From the NCBI GenBank assembly GCA_021234155.1, contig JAJEKV010000010.1, forward strand, positions 12,987,339 to 13,051,338: DNA of 64,000 nucleotides, read 5' to 3'. Numbering within the stretch: position 1 is the stretch's first letter; each line of letters starts with the position of its first letter. Below, in pieces: positions 23,058-33,483 of this stretch. The stretch is from Isoetes taiwanensis. Lineage: Eukaryota; Streptophyta; Lycopodiopsida; Isoetales; Isoetaceae. The notes under the pieces are model-generated. The model worked only from the letters and a program-made list of their open reading frames with translations, was not told the DNA's origin and ran no database searches. Both the position numbers and the translations under genes were made by a program.

Positions 23058-24966
23058 TTAAGGTGAGGGAGTTGAGATAGAGAGGCATGACATTAATTTC
23101 TGTAAGAGACATGACACTTTACATGACAAATATCCCATGATAGACTGGAGTGTGCCTATGGAGTTCCAGCACCATTCCACACTCCCACAGTTGGTATGGT
23201 TGCACGGCATGGACACGCCTCGGGTTAAAATCCTAGATATAAGCTCCTTTTTTAAAGAGGCATCACAATAAGCCGAAAAAGCATAAGTCTTAAACTCCTT
23301 TGTGTAAGGACAAACGGCCAAGTTAAATCGACCCATCCATCCTTCTACGTCCTTATAGCAGCAAGCTCTGCCCGCTGCCTCAAGCTGAGCAGCAACGTTA
23401 AGGGTCTGCCATATGAGAAAGTCACCGTTTTCTTGTTTTTTCTGATCCAAGTATCTCAGGGTGTTGCACATCGATTGGATTTCCAAGGGGTACGAACCAC
23501 TATCATATAGCAGAAGCTCGTATGGGACTGCCCTTTTTATCTTCAGAGCCATATGTGGCCACGTTTTCTGTATTGCCTCTTGCCATTTAGATCTACATAG
23601 CGATGGTCCCCAAATTTCACTGGCATACAGAATAACTAGCATTACTAGTGCATCAAACAGCTTTTTCCTCAGTGGCCAATATGTGATATGGGCGTGCCAA
23701 CACATGTTTGCCATATGATAATGCTTTCAGGGCTGCTGCAATTCTGAGATCCACGCCTTTTGTCCAAGGCTTGCACCCTGTGAACACTTGGTGTCCCAAA
23801 TACTTATAAGATTGAGCCTTTCCAACCACTTCTTCCTGATAAAGCATAGCAGCAGGCTGCGTTCCAAAGCCTAAGACCTTAATCTTTCCCAAATTGACTG
23901 CAAGCCCAAATTGTGAACAAAATTCATGCAACACATCCAATTGCTTCTGCAAATCTTTCGCCGTATATGAACATAAAAGTAGATCATCAGCATATAATAA
24001 AAGTATTACCACATGAAGCCCTCCAGTTGATTGATATATAGCAGCATGGGAGAGAGGGTGCATCCTTGTTTCACTCCAACATCACTGATAATCAAGTCAG
24101 ACATACCCGTCGGTGTAACCACTCTCCCCCAGACTGATTCTTACAATCTCCCAATAGCCTGTATCCATTCACATGGAACACCAAGCTGGGCGGTGCAGGA
24201 GTTTCTGGCGAGATACTGTGTCGAATGCTTTAACAAAATTGACAAAGCAGCATAGCAATGGTTTCCCTTGTGATCTGGCCTCTTTTATCATGGTCCGGAG
24301 AGTAAGCAAATGGTCTATGGAGAAACCAGGCCTGAAGCCTGCTTGCCCCCGTGCTCTTATGTTGTGTTCCTCTGCCCAGTTTGTAAGTTTTAAATAAAAA
24401 ATCTTACCAAAAAGTTTAGCAAGTATAGGGCTGACCATGACCATCCTGTAGTTATTTGGCAGCAACACATCTCCTTGCTTATGTATTGAGTGTATCAGAC
24501 TTGTTTTTCCAAGAAAACCCTTTTGTGATAGCTTGATTGAGTAAATCTGAAATCAGACCAGCCAACTCTACACCATCATCCTTGAGGTGTTTTGCCGGTA
24601 ACCCATCAATATCTTGTGCCTTGCCACGAGCCAAACATTCAATGCCTTTATTTACATCCTCCAAAGTAACAACAAAACCGGATGTGGCTTCTTCATGCAA
24701 GCACAGTCTAGCCTCTCCCTTAAAGTACAGATGTATTGCATACATTTTCCAGACCTGAAGGTCTGTCAACGACAGTCCTTTAGTGGGACGTGCTTGCTGC
24801 TTTCAAAACCATTTGCTAGAATATCTTGCCTTATATTCCAGTTTTTCCTTTTGACTAGCCTCTTATATGCCGACAATTTAGATGGACTATCAATCCGTTT
24901 TCTGGCCAATTTCAACTCCGTATCATACCAAGCGTTCATGGGCTGGGTACCTATTTGCTTATGGTG
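23058..24966 (-). pseudogene. LINE ORF2: reverse transcriptase and C-terminal part
   Basis: Several minus-strand frames join into one LINE protein. A linker is at 24966-24780. The RT N-terminal fingers (DIDGLPAKHLKDDG) lie at about 24600, followed by NNYRMVMVSPILAKLFGKI, ARGQAGFRPGFSIDHLLTLR and CFVNFVKAFDTVSR at about 24460-24200. The catalytic box is LLLYADDLLLCS at about 23990, and the thumb has YKYLGHQVF at about 23790. The C-terminus (23714-23058) has LFDALVMLVILYASEIWG. Frame changes near 24480, 24170 and 23690 break the protein. FVNF replaces the usual F-x-D-F first catalytic Asp motif, so the enzyme would be inactive. Confidence 0.88.
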
Positions 24967-24971
24967 CTCCC

Positions 24972-25373
24972 TGTTAACGGAATGGTATTCTGCAGGTTAC
25001 CCCCTGCTTGCAAACCGTCAACATTTTGCCACATCATCCTTAAAGCCACATAGGCTTGTCCACCTCCTTGATCCATATCTCCAATAGTCACTACCTTTTT
25101 CAATAGCCATGTCCTTTTCCAAAAGACATGCCCTCATGACCTTTCGGATATCCTTTCACCTGCTTGCATAAACTATCATATTTTCTATATTTTCAATAGA
25201 TTCAACTCAAGCATTGCACAGCTACTGGGGAGCCCTTCTGGTCTGCTACTGTCTCTCAAGACATATATGTATTCTCAAATTCATACATGAATATATGATT
25301 CCATTATCTATTCAATTTTGTATGAATATATAAGATTCTTGTTTTTCTGCCACATGCATTATATTTAATTTCA
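24972..25373 (+). repeat. 5' LTR of copia-1
   Basis: A 402-bp LTR starting TGTTAACGG and ending AATTTCA. A TATA-like 'gaatatataag' lies at about 25323-25333. It differs from the 3' LTR by scattered substitutions, so it is older than copia-0. Confidence 0.95.
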
Positions 25374-25385
25374 TGGTATCAGAGC
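25374..25385 (+). promoter_or_regulatory. Primer-binding site (tRNA-iMet) of copia-1
   Basis: TGGTATCAGAGC abuts the 5' LTR, the usual initiator-tRNA-Met complement. Confidence 0.9.
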
Positions 25386-25630
25386 TTGGTTTCTCACGAT
25401 CTAAGCAGTGGCCAAGAAATCAAGAATCCAACGTGCTATTTCTCGCATCAATAAGCGAATCACACAACGTAGAGAATCAAGAATAAGAAAGGCAATATTC
25501 AAAGTAAATCAGAGATTAGCAGCACGAAGAAATGGCATTGAGCGCAGAAGAAGCGCATTCTTGAGGCTGATAGAAATTCTTTGAATTTCTTTTATCCCTC
25601 CTGATTGATTTTTATAATCAAATCATAATT

Positions 25631-26467
25631 ATGGCTGCTACTTTAACCGAGACACATCGTCTCATAGAGAGATTTGACGGCGTCGAATTCCATCACTGGA
25701 AACTTAAAATGAAGACGCTACTTCTAGAAAAAGATTTACGGAGAATAGTTGATGGTTCTAAAGTACGACCAACTGCCCAAGAGGAGAAGGCTAAATGGGA
25801 GGCCCGCGATGGTAGAGCACTCGCTGTTATGATACTCAATCTGAAGGACAATGTGGTGACTTATGTCAGCAGCGCCAAAACGTCCAAAGAAGCTTGGAAA
25901 CATCTAGTTGGTATGTATGAACCTCAAGACGCATGTACCAAACTTTTTCTAAGAAAACGATTTTATAAATCTCTCCAAATGGTGGAAAATCAAAACATGG
26001 CCGAATTCATCAATGAATTCAAGACACTTTTGGAGCAACTTGACGCAGTTGGCTCTCCAATTCAAGATTCTGATGCAGTGATGGCCCTTCTAGAAAGTTT
26101 GCCTCCTTCCTATGATACTTTTATACAATCTATAGGCGCTCAAGCAATGGGAGCCGCTAGATTAGTCGCAGCTGTCTCTAATAATATGTCATTGCAATCC
26201 ACCATAGCAATGCTTCTTCAAGAAGAAACTAGAAGAAAGTCATTGAACACTTCTAGTGATGGGGTTGTCGCTTTATACTCAAGCAACAAGCGGTCAAACT
26301 ATGGAGACAAGCCCAAGTTTCGACCCAATTCACGATCTAGTTCGTCCTTCAATCATCAATTCAACAAGGATGATGCAAGCAAAGGATTCAACAAAAAGCC
26401 CATGAATCGCAAACTAACATGCAGTTATTGTGGCAAATTGTCATACTCGACTTCCAAAAGAAAGTAA
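25631..26467 (+). CDS. gag: copia-1 gag
   Basis: A 278-residue open frame from the first ATG after the leader. The N-terminus has the copia gag signature (RFDGVEFHHWKLKMKTLL). The helical UBN2 region includes SSAKTSKEAWKHLVGMYEP and LRKRFYKSLQMVENQNMAE, then LLESLPPSYDTF. The Ser/Asn-rich tail ends in a truncated zinc knuckle, CSYCGKLSYSTSKRK. The His and last Cys fall after a frame change, so the knuckle is broken. Gag would assemble the particle around the element RNA. Confidence 0.88.
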   Translation: MAATLTETHRLIERFDGVEFHHWKLKMKTLLLEKDLRRIVDGSKVRPTAQEEKAKWEARDGRALAVMILNLKDNVVTYVSSAKTSKEAWKHLVGMYEPQDACTKLFLRKRFYKSLQMVENQNMAEFINEFKTLLEQLDAVGSPIQDSDAVMALLESLPPSYDTFIQSIGAQAMGAARLVAAVSNNMSLQSTIAMLLQEETRRKSLNTSSDGVVALYSSNKRSNYGDKPKFRPNSRSSSSFNHQFNKDDASKGFNKKPMNRKLTCSYCGKLSYSTSKRK

Positions 26468-26549
26468 CAAGGCAAATGTGATCATCAATGACCATCAAGA
26501 AAGGTTATGTGTCTCACAAGTTTCATGTTCTTCTGTGACTAACCATTCT

Positions 26550-26686
26550 AGAAGTTGGTTTTTAGATTCAGCATGCACTGCTCATATGACTCCGCAACGT
26601 GATTTATTTAACACATATCAGAAGATGCCACCTGGGCAGACTGTTCTCTTAGGAGATGATAGTCCCCTCAGTATCGAAGGACAAGG
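26550..26686 (+). pseudogene. pol: copia-1 protease (5' part), cut by gypsy A
   Basis: The copia protease motif WFLDSACTAHMTPQRDLF, then VLLGDDSPLSIEGQG, is read to 26686, where gypsy A starts. The sequence resumes at 46292 after the duplicated aaggc. DSA replaces the more usual DSG. Confidence 0.85.
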
Positions 26687-26768
26687 CTGTGACGACCATA
26701 CGGATATTCGTATCATACGAACATTATACTCATATGTACAAAAGATGGTCATCACACGGATGCAAAAG

Positions 26769-26843
26769 GGTAGTTGCACAAGACAGGATTTGAACTCGCA
26801 ACCTTCCAATTGCGAGTCACACACCCTTGCCAAGTGCGCTACC
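26769..26843 (-). repeat. 75-bp tRNA-like block in the 5' LTR of gypsy A
   Basis: The minus strand reads ggtagcgcacttggcaaggg at its start and ends caactacc, so five terminal bases pair. It has an A-box (tagcgcacttgg) and a B-box (gagttcaaatcc). The A-box begins at base 3 rather than 8, and an 8-bp ctcgcaa/ttgcgag hairpin replaces a normal anticodon arm. It is therefore tRNA-derived or tRNA-like rather than a functional tRNA gene. The same block is at 45846-45920. Confidence 0.5.
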
Positions 26844-26984
26844 GTTGAAGACATTCCTTCACGTCTTCCTCATATGTGGGACTATCTCCAGAAGGTTCTA
26901 GAATGTTCTAGAACCTAAATGCATGCGCGACACTTGGCGCGATCTCATCCATTGGAGTGGCGCGATCCTGACCGTTGGTCTAGA

Positions 26985-26992
26985 TATATAAG
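26985..26992 (+). promoter_or_regulatory. TATA box in the gypsy A LTR
   Basis: TATATAAG followed by the inverted pair ggaggcacctcc. The copy in the 3' LTR is at 46069-46076. It is the likely Pol II start signal of the element. Confidence 0.6.
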
Positions 26993-27278
26993 GAGGCACC
27001 TCCTTCTTGTCAAACCATTCCGGTTCAACGCCAGTCTTGAGCCTTCAAGGCATCTGTCTCGTGTTCCTGCTTGCCTTCGGGCCATTGTATTCTTGATTCC
27101 TATTCATATATCAAATTCTTTGCCGATCTTGGCGTATTTCTTCCGTATTTCTTGCGTATTTTCCACGTATTTTCCTTGTTTTCGAGTAGGTTCATGACAG
27201 TTTGAACTGGAATCCCTTACCGGTTCTTCCCTGCTCTGATCCTAAGCATTTTTGCTCGTATTTGGTGATTTTATATCC

Positions 27279-28123
27279 ATGGAGGAGGTTTCGATGTTAT
27301 TGCAGCAGGTCCAGCAGCTTGTTCAAGTATGCCAGCAGTTGCAATTGGATAATAAGGAGCTTAAGGAACGTGTTGCTTCACATGAATCTGCTTCTAGTTC
27401 TGGACTGAGGCTATCAGAGCCTAAGATCAGCATGCCAGAGAAGTTTGACGGTACTCGGTCCAAGCTCCGTGGGTTTTTGAATCAGATCAGGCTTGTGATC
27501 CAGCTCCACCCTCATAGATATCCCATGGCCCAGGAACAAGTTGGGCTGATTGGTTCTCTCCTCACAGGGCCAGCTCTAAGTTGGTTTGCTCCTTTATTGG
27601 AGAAAGGAGCCTCAGAGTTGCAAGATTTTGCTGCGTTTACTGCAGAGCTCGAGGCATGTTTTGGAGACACCGATCGTCAGCGCACAGCAGTCACAAAACT
27701 TTGCAATCTAAGGCAAGGCTCTCGGCCCCCCTTCAAGTATATGCATCAGAATTTCGTCGATTGCGGTAGATCTTGCTGGGCTGATGTTGCGCCGAGATTG
27801 TTTCGTGAGGATGTCAAGGATATGTTGTTGTCTATGGAAGATCCTCGGGGCTGGAAGAAGCCATCGATTTGCAATTCGATGTGATAATCGGCTCTTTGAG
27901 CGTAGACAAGAGAGCGTGAGTCGAGGTTTTCCCAATCACACAAACGCCTGTAGCTATGCCCTCCCCGGTGTCATCCAGTAGAATCCAATGAGGCCGGGAC
28001 ACGGGCCTATGCATTGTCAGGCGATTCGAGGACCTTTATCTCGTCAGCCGAAGAAGCGCGTCGGAGAGAGGCTAACCTTTGCCTCTACTGTGGAGGAGCT
28101 GGCCATATTGCTCGTGGATGCCC
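27279..28123 (+). pseudogene. gag: gypsy A gag with zinc knuckle
   Basis: The ATG at 27279 opens a frame with a short N-terminal coiled coil (LLQQVQQLVQVCQQLQLDNK). The retrotransposon gag core follows (MPEKFDGTRSKLRGFLNQIR; LLTGPALSWFAPLLEKG). The frame is lost after about 27730-27880. The zinc knuckle CLYCGGAGHIARGC is read in another frame at about 28080-28120. The knuckle binds genomic RNA during packaging. Confidence 0.85.
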
Positions 28124-28209
28124 GATGAAGCGCCCAAGTCAGTCGGAAAACTTCAGGGGCCGGTCCGAGTAGTAGGAGTCTCTCGTCGGCTGGCCTCCTT
28201 TTCTCAGAC

Positions 28210-28528
28210 TCCTTCCACATTTTCTGACATGTTTATTCCATCGGATAAGGTCAGCAAGGCATTCTTCATCCCTATATCATTGAAATCAGAAGATGGAGAA
28301 TTGCAAGTGTTGGCGCAACTTGATTGTGGTGCAAATGCTTGTTTTATGGATAGTGCGTTCGCCAGTAAGCACGCCATCCCTAGAAGCAAGGTTGAGCATC
28401 CTGCTTCTGTCGAAGTGATTGATGGACGGGAGATCTCCTCGGGTGCAGTCACAGAATGTACTACGCCTCTTCAGGTTTTGTTCGAGGGAGTTTCTTGTAG
28501 TATTTCCTTCAATCTCATGCGCCAATAG
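28210..28528 (+). pseudogene. pol: gypsy A aspartic protease
   Basis: Open frame with VLAQLDCGANACFMDSAFA, where D-C-G-A takes the place of the retroviral-type D-S/T-G-A active site, followed by ASVEVIDGREISSGAVT and a LMRQ end. The order after gag and before reverse transcriptase supports a protease. A frame change after 28525 separates it from the following linker. Confidence 0.75.
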
Positions 28529-28739
28529 TCTTGGGTCTGCCCTGGCTCGAGCTACATAACCCGCATATTGATTGGCGTACTAGATCATTTCGATTTGCTG
28601 GTTCTAGCTCTAGTTCCAGTTCATCTGCAGATCAGGTCTCTACATCGACTTCGATCCGTGCAGTATCGTGGGCCCCTGACTCCGTCCTTGCTGTTCCATG
28701 TTCTGATCCGCCTCTTGCCCCTGCTCCAGTTCATGCCCC

Positions 28740-28950
28740 AGATTTTGATCATGTTCTTGATGATGTCCCAGCTCGGCTCTAGTTCACGCTCTTGCTCGGT
28801 TCGGTTTACGCTCTGCTCCGGTTCTTGCTCCAGTCCACTGTTCTGCTCCGGTTCTTGCTCCGGTCCACATTTCTGCTCCAGTTCTTGATCCAGTTCCTGT
28901 TCCAGTTGCTCCTGCTCATGTTCATGTTCCTGCTCATGCTTTTATGGAGG
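28740..28950 (+). repeat. Pro/Val/Ala/His repeat in the gypsy A protease-RT linker
   Basis: Imperfect repeats of about 30 bp (ctccggttcttgctccagt and variants) encode APVLAPVH-like units in one frame. It is a low-complexity linker. Neighbouring frames give Ser- or Leu-rich peptides that I regard as shadows. Confidence 0.6.
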
Positions 28951-29149
28951 TTTCTTCATGCCCTCAGTTTTGTATCTCGAAGATTTCTCTTCGCGAGTTT
29001 AATAAATCTAGAAGGCAAGATCCAAGTTCAGTGTTTGCAATCCAGGTTCACCCATCGGCTAGCTTCGGCATCGTGAAGTTCTGCTCCAATGCTTCCGGAT
29101 AAATATGGCGACTTCTCGATGTTTTTGACAAAGTCAAGGCCAGCAAACT

Positions 29150-30664
29150 CCCAGAGCATCGTCCATATGATTGTCCTATTGATTTGCAGCCGGGGACCAC
29201 GCCGCCATATGGTCCGATATATGGTCTATCTCCCGCTGAGTTGAAGGTTTTGCGGGATTATGTTGAAGAGAATTTAGCCACCGGCTTCATTCGACATTTC
29301 GATCCCTATTTGGGCGCCTATCTTCTTCGTCAAAAGAAGGATGGTTATTTGCGTGCCGGTCGTTGATTATCGTGGCCTCAATAAAATCACGATTGCCAAA
29401 TCGGTATCCGCTTCCCTCGATCCCGAGTTGTTGAAGCGACTCCAAGGTGCACTATTTCACGAAGATTGATCTTCGGGTGCCTATAATCTTATTCGGATCG
29501 GGAGGGTGATGAGTGGAAAACGACCTTTTCATTTTCGGTATGGCCATTTTGAGTACCGCGGTTATGCGTTTGGACTTACCAATGCTCAAAAGTATTCCAA
29601 AGCATATGGCCAATGATATTTTTCGAGAGTTCTTAGACACTTTTGTTATCATCTATTTGGATGATATCCTTATTTATTCTAAAACCCTCGAAGAACATGA
29701 AAGACATGTTCGACAGGTCCTTCAAAAACTTCGTGAGCATGGATTATATGCCAAACTTGAGAAGTGCCAGTTTGAACAGGATAATGTGGAGTTCCTTGGC
29801 TATCGCATCACACCACATGGAGTCTCTATGGATCCTGAAAAGGTCAAGACCTTCGTTGCGGAGTGGCAAACACCTTCATCCATTCGAGATGTTCAGTGTT
29901 TTCTTGGGTTTGCCAATTTCTATCGGCGTTTCATCCGGGATTATTCGGAGATTGCTCTTCCTTTGACACGCCTCACTGTCAAGGACGTACCATTCGAATG
30001 GACTGTGGAAGCGAAATCTGATTTTGTTACCCTGAAGCATGCTTTCACCACACCGCCAGTTCTTGCTCATGCAGATCCTTTACGCCCATATGTTGTTGAA
30101 GTAGATGCTTCTGATTTTGCGCTTGGTGGGATCCTGTCACAGGAGGGGGATGACCATGAATTGCATCCAATCGCCTATCATTCACGAAAGTTTCAGGCTG
30201 CTGAAATCAACTATCCCATTTATGACAAGGAGTTGTTGGCGATAGTGGATTCTTTCGAGGAGTGGAGACGTTTCCTGGAGGGATCTCCTTATATGGTCAC
30301 AGTCTACACAGATCACCGAAATCTCGAATATTTTCAGTCTGCTCGAGTGCTCAACCGTCGCCAGGCCCAGTGGCATACTCAAGTATTATGCCGGATTGAT
30401 TTCGTGATCAAGTACCGTCCTGGATCCCTCCAAGGAAAGCCTGATGCCTTGTCTCGACGCTCCTACCTTGAGCCCAAACTAGGCGATCCTGCATATGATC
30501 AGCAATCACAGGTTATTTTAGGGCCTGGTCGGTTCCAGCTTATGGCTCTCACTTTGTTCGAAAAACCTCATGATACAGCCTTGTTGGAGTCTGTTCGAGC
30601 ATCTCTGCCCTCCGATCCATTGGCTCAAGATGTATTCTCACACTATGATCGTTTTGAGGTTCGA
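29150..30664 (+). pseudogene. pol: gypsy A reverse transcriptase and RNase H (3' end cut by gypsy B)
   Basis: The RT N-terminus ([20 protein letters not shown]) is broken by frame changes at about 29350-29520. The frame 29513-30664 then contains [16 protein letters not shown] (catalytic LDD), LEKCQFEQDNVEFLGYRI and FLGFANFYRRFIRDYSEIA. RNase H follows, with VVEVDASDFALGGILSQ, AYHSRKFQAAEINYPIYDKE, TVYTDHRNLEYF and GKPDALSRR. At 30664 the gene is interrupted by gypsy B; it resumes at 44373. This is a chromovirus-type polymerase. Confidence 0.92.
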
Positions 30665-32243
30665 TGTGACGCTCCCTGAATATATATACGACCCCCGGCC
30701 GTATACATACGGGGACTTTCCCCTCCCATGGCGACCATCGCGCCAGGAGCAGGGCCCTCCATCTAACCCGGGCCGTCTATGTAGAGACGCTCAGGTGAAG
30801 GACACGGAGGGGTCATTCGGCCCACGCCTTCGATGGGCGCCTACGTCGCGGAAGCATGAATACAAGGGTTAGCACACATCATAAATCACATATAAATAAC
30901 CACCTCGAAGGGTGGCACATCCATCCAAATACCAACGGCAAGAATATGCATCTAAGACTAAGAAAACACCCAAAACCCGGTTCTACCCCGGCTCAGACTC
31001 TAGTGGGGGAGCGACTGACTGCTGGGTCTCAGGAGATCGGCAGACCGAATCTTGGCATGGCGTTGGCTGGCATAGAACATCGGCTAGGGTTGTCCACTCC
31101 ATCCGCCCCTCCTGTGCACACTTTGCAGATGGGTCGAGTCACGCTATGGCTTCGCTATAGCCTTCCGGAGACGTAGACTCTAGGGATCACCCTTTGAGTC
31201 TACTCCGGGTTCATGACACACTGGTGGGATGAGGCAGGTCGGGGGGCGCCCCTTCCGGGGATCACGGTGGTGTCGTGGGTGAGCTAGAGAATACGTGCGC
31301 ATCAGCGACCCCGCATCCGTGCAGGCTTACTCACCCTAATTCTACTCAAAGTGCATGGTGCCCCATACGGGTCACACCACTACACCAGTGGAGTGTCGGA
31401 CCCATACAGGCCCTCCACGTGACCAGGCTATCAGGCCTAGCTTGTAGGAGTCTCGGGGGCCTTTTTATGCTCGTGCAAGACCCCACCCCCCCTACTTCTG
31501 CTGCGTCCCTTGTGCGGTGCTAAGCGGACCATAGCGCCCTATGACCCGGTGGGCTCTTGTGCCAGGCGAAACTAGTAGGGCATTTAAGGAAGTACTAGGA
31601 GCATTCTATACTTGAGCTCGAGGCCTCTACCCCCCTTTTAACCCCTCATTTCTTGGAAATTACTGAACTAACTCATAGAGACATCGACCATTCCATAACA
31701 GAGCATCATTCATAATTGAACAATATTCCTAGTTACCAAAGAAGGGTTAATCTGGACCAAAGCTAGCCAGACAAGAACACCAAAGTATTATTCTACAAAT
31801 TGCAAATTAAACTACCACTGACCAGTGTTTCGGCTAGAGCCGTTGTCAAGGGGTGCCTCCATAGTCTTTGTCTTTGGGGTGGCGAACAGCGGTTAAAGGG
31901 TGTCTTGGCGATTGAGGTTCCACTGGCCCCCCCGAGGCTTTAGCTGCTTCCTGGTGCTGGTTGGGTCGAAATTGGGGTGAGATGGGGGTGGCGCTGTCAC
32001 TTGGTGGCTTGGTTTAGAAACCCCCATGCTAGCCACCCAGGTTATGCCAAATGGCGCCTTCCCACCATTAGGTGTCTTAACAGCAAGTATTTAGGTGATT
32101 ATCCTTTATAATTAAGTTAGCATAGCTAATTAAATCCATTGTGGCCAACCCCCTAGGTCAACATGCCCCATAGTGGTGTATCTATACCGGGTGACGTGTC
32201 AATATATTTATACGTATACCGTATAAATACTTGGAACGTCACA
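30665..32243 (-). repeat. LTR of gypsy B (3' LTR in element orientation)
   Basis: 1579 bp, TGTGACGCTC..ACGTCACA on the plus strand, so the ends form a TGTGACG/CGTCACA inverted pair. AT-rich parts match the other LTR almost exactly, but GC-rich parts differ by many small changes. Confidence 0.93.
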
Positions 32244-32256
32244 TTCTCCCCTCCTT
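32244..32256 (-). promoter_or_regulatory. Polypurine tract of gypsy B
   Basis: The minus strand reads taaggaggggagaa directly before the LTR, as expected for plus-strand priming. Confidence 0.8.
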
Positions 32257-32761
32257 AGAATTAATGCTGTCCTCAGCATTGGGTTTAGATAGAATTATAG
32301 CAAAACACATTATGAAGGAAGGTAATTCCTTATTTTCGAAGATAATATATTAAAACTTTAAAGTTTAAAACAGTTTAAGCACCGAGGTGCATTGCACATG
32401 ATTATGACAGTGAAAAAAGTTCAAGGACCGAAGTCCAATATCAACATCAGAGTAGCACAAGAACAAAACATGTAGACAAAATAAAAGTAGACAAATTGGG
32501 TCATCCGCAACCCTCTATACATGGGCAAGTCACGTACTGTTCACTGGCCTGCACATGTTAATACATCAGTATGTCGATAGTGTGAGTAGGTTGTGGTTAA
32601 AGGGACCACCCCCTATATAAAAAATGAAAAAAAAAATAAATAAAAACTATAGTATATGGTTTCCAAGCAGTTCGTGGTCATGTCCACATTGACAGTACAC
32701 CACGTCTTAGGGAACACGAAGGTGATCCCATCATTGGTAACTATTATCAACTATGATGCAT
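32257..32761 (-). other. 3' untranslated part of gypsy B
   Basis: AT-rich sequence between the chromodomain stop and the purine tract. No gene seen. Confidence 0.6.
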
Positions 32762-33124
32762 CTACCCCTGTTCCACATACTTCTTGGCGACACAAGTCTT
32801 GCACTTACCGCCGGAAGTGGGGTTGATCGCATCGTTGATGGTGCGGCCTTGAGATTCCCGCATGAAGTCCGGATAGTGCTTGTCAAGGTCTATCTTCATC
32901 ACCCACGTAGCATCGTCAACTGGTAAGTGTTTCCACTTAACCAAGTATTGCAACATTTGAGTCCTTCTAGTTTGTTTGTAAGCTCGATCAAGAAGAGCTT
33001 CAGGGACTATCTCGAGTTGCTCCTCCGTCATTTCTAGGAGGGTTGGGGTGTCTAAAACCTCCCTGCGGATCAGGGGGGTGTGTTGCTTGAGAAGACTCAC
33101 GTGAAAGACTTTATGGATCTTCAA
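32762..33124 (-). CDS. pol: gypsy B integrase C-terminus with chromodomain
   Basis: The frame starts with the integrase tail (KIHKVFHVSLLKQHTP, the usual H-x-V-F-H-V-S-x-L-K motif). It then has a chromodomain-like segment (EALLDRAYKQTRRTQMLQYL, VKWKHLPVDDATWV, and a DLDKHYPDF helix). The V-K-W-K and D-A-T-W positions match chromodomain consensus strands. Chromodomains of chromoviruses steer integration to marked heterochromatin. It ends in a Cys-containing tail (GGKCKTCVAKK). A frame change separates it from the rest of integrase. Confidence 0.8.
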   Translation of the reverse strand: MKIHKVFHVSLLKQHTPLIRREVLDTPTLLEMTEEQLEIVPEALLDRAYKQTRRTQMLQYLVKWKHLPVDDATWVMKIDLDKHYPDFMRESQGRTINDAINPTSGGKCKTCVAKKYVEQG

Positions 33125-33240
33125 GCGGGCGGCAAATCCAAGCGATATGCACGCTCTCCAACACGGTCAATAATCTTGAGCGGTCCAGCCCATCCGGGTG
33201 CCAACTTCTTGCGGATTGCCAATCTTAAGCTTGGCTTGTT

Positions 33241-33474
33241 TCACTTTAATCTTAAGCCAAACCGAAGTAGCCCACGGAAAATGCGTGGGGTTACGTGTTT
33301 GTCGGCCACACTCTTTACGATTTGCGTCGCACCTAATAAATAACCACGAACTTCGCCGACCGGCGCTTGCATCTCTAAGAGGAGTTGTTGAGAAACCTCT
33401 ACTTTAGAGGCGGGGTTATGCCATGTATATGGGGTGAGGCATTGGTAACCATAATTTATCATAAAGGGAGACAT
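33241..33474 (-). pseudogene. pol: gypsy B integrase, middle piece
   Basis: The frame MSPFMINYGYQCLTPYTW and QQLLLEMQAPVGEV continues the integrase after its core, corresponding to the P-F-x-x-N-Y-G motif. It is offset from both neighbours by frame changes. Confidence 0.7.
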
Positions 33475-33483
33475 CCGGAAGAT

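Larger units (their letters stand above)
26687..27199 (+). repeat. 5' LTR of gypsy A
   Basis: 513 bp, TGTGACGACC..TTCATGACA. It contains an antisense tRNA-like block (26769-26843) and a TATA box (26985-26992). No tRNA-iMet site follows directly, so the priming mode is unclear. Confidence 0.95.

Noticed and set aside
26769-26843. A functional tRNA gene
   Set aside because: The A-box begins too close to the 5' end, the anticodon arm is missing and the T-arm stem does not pair.
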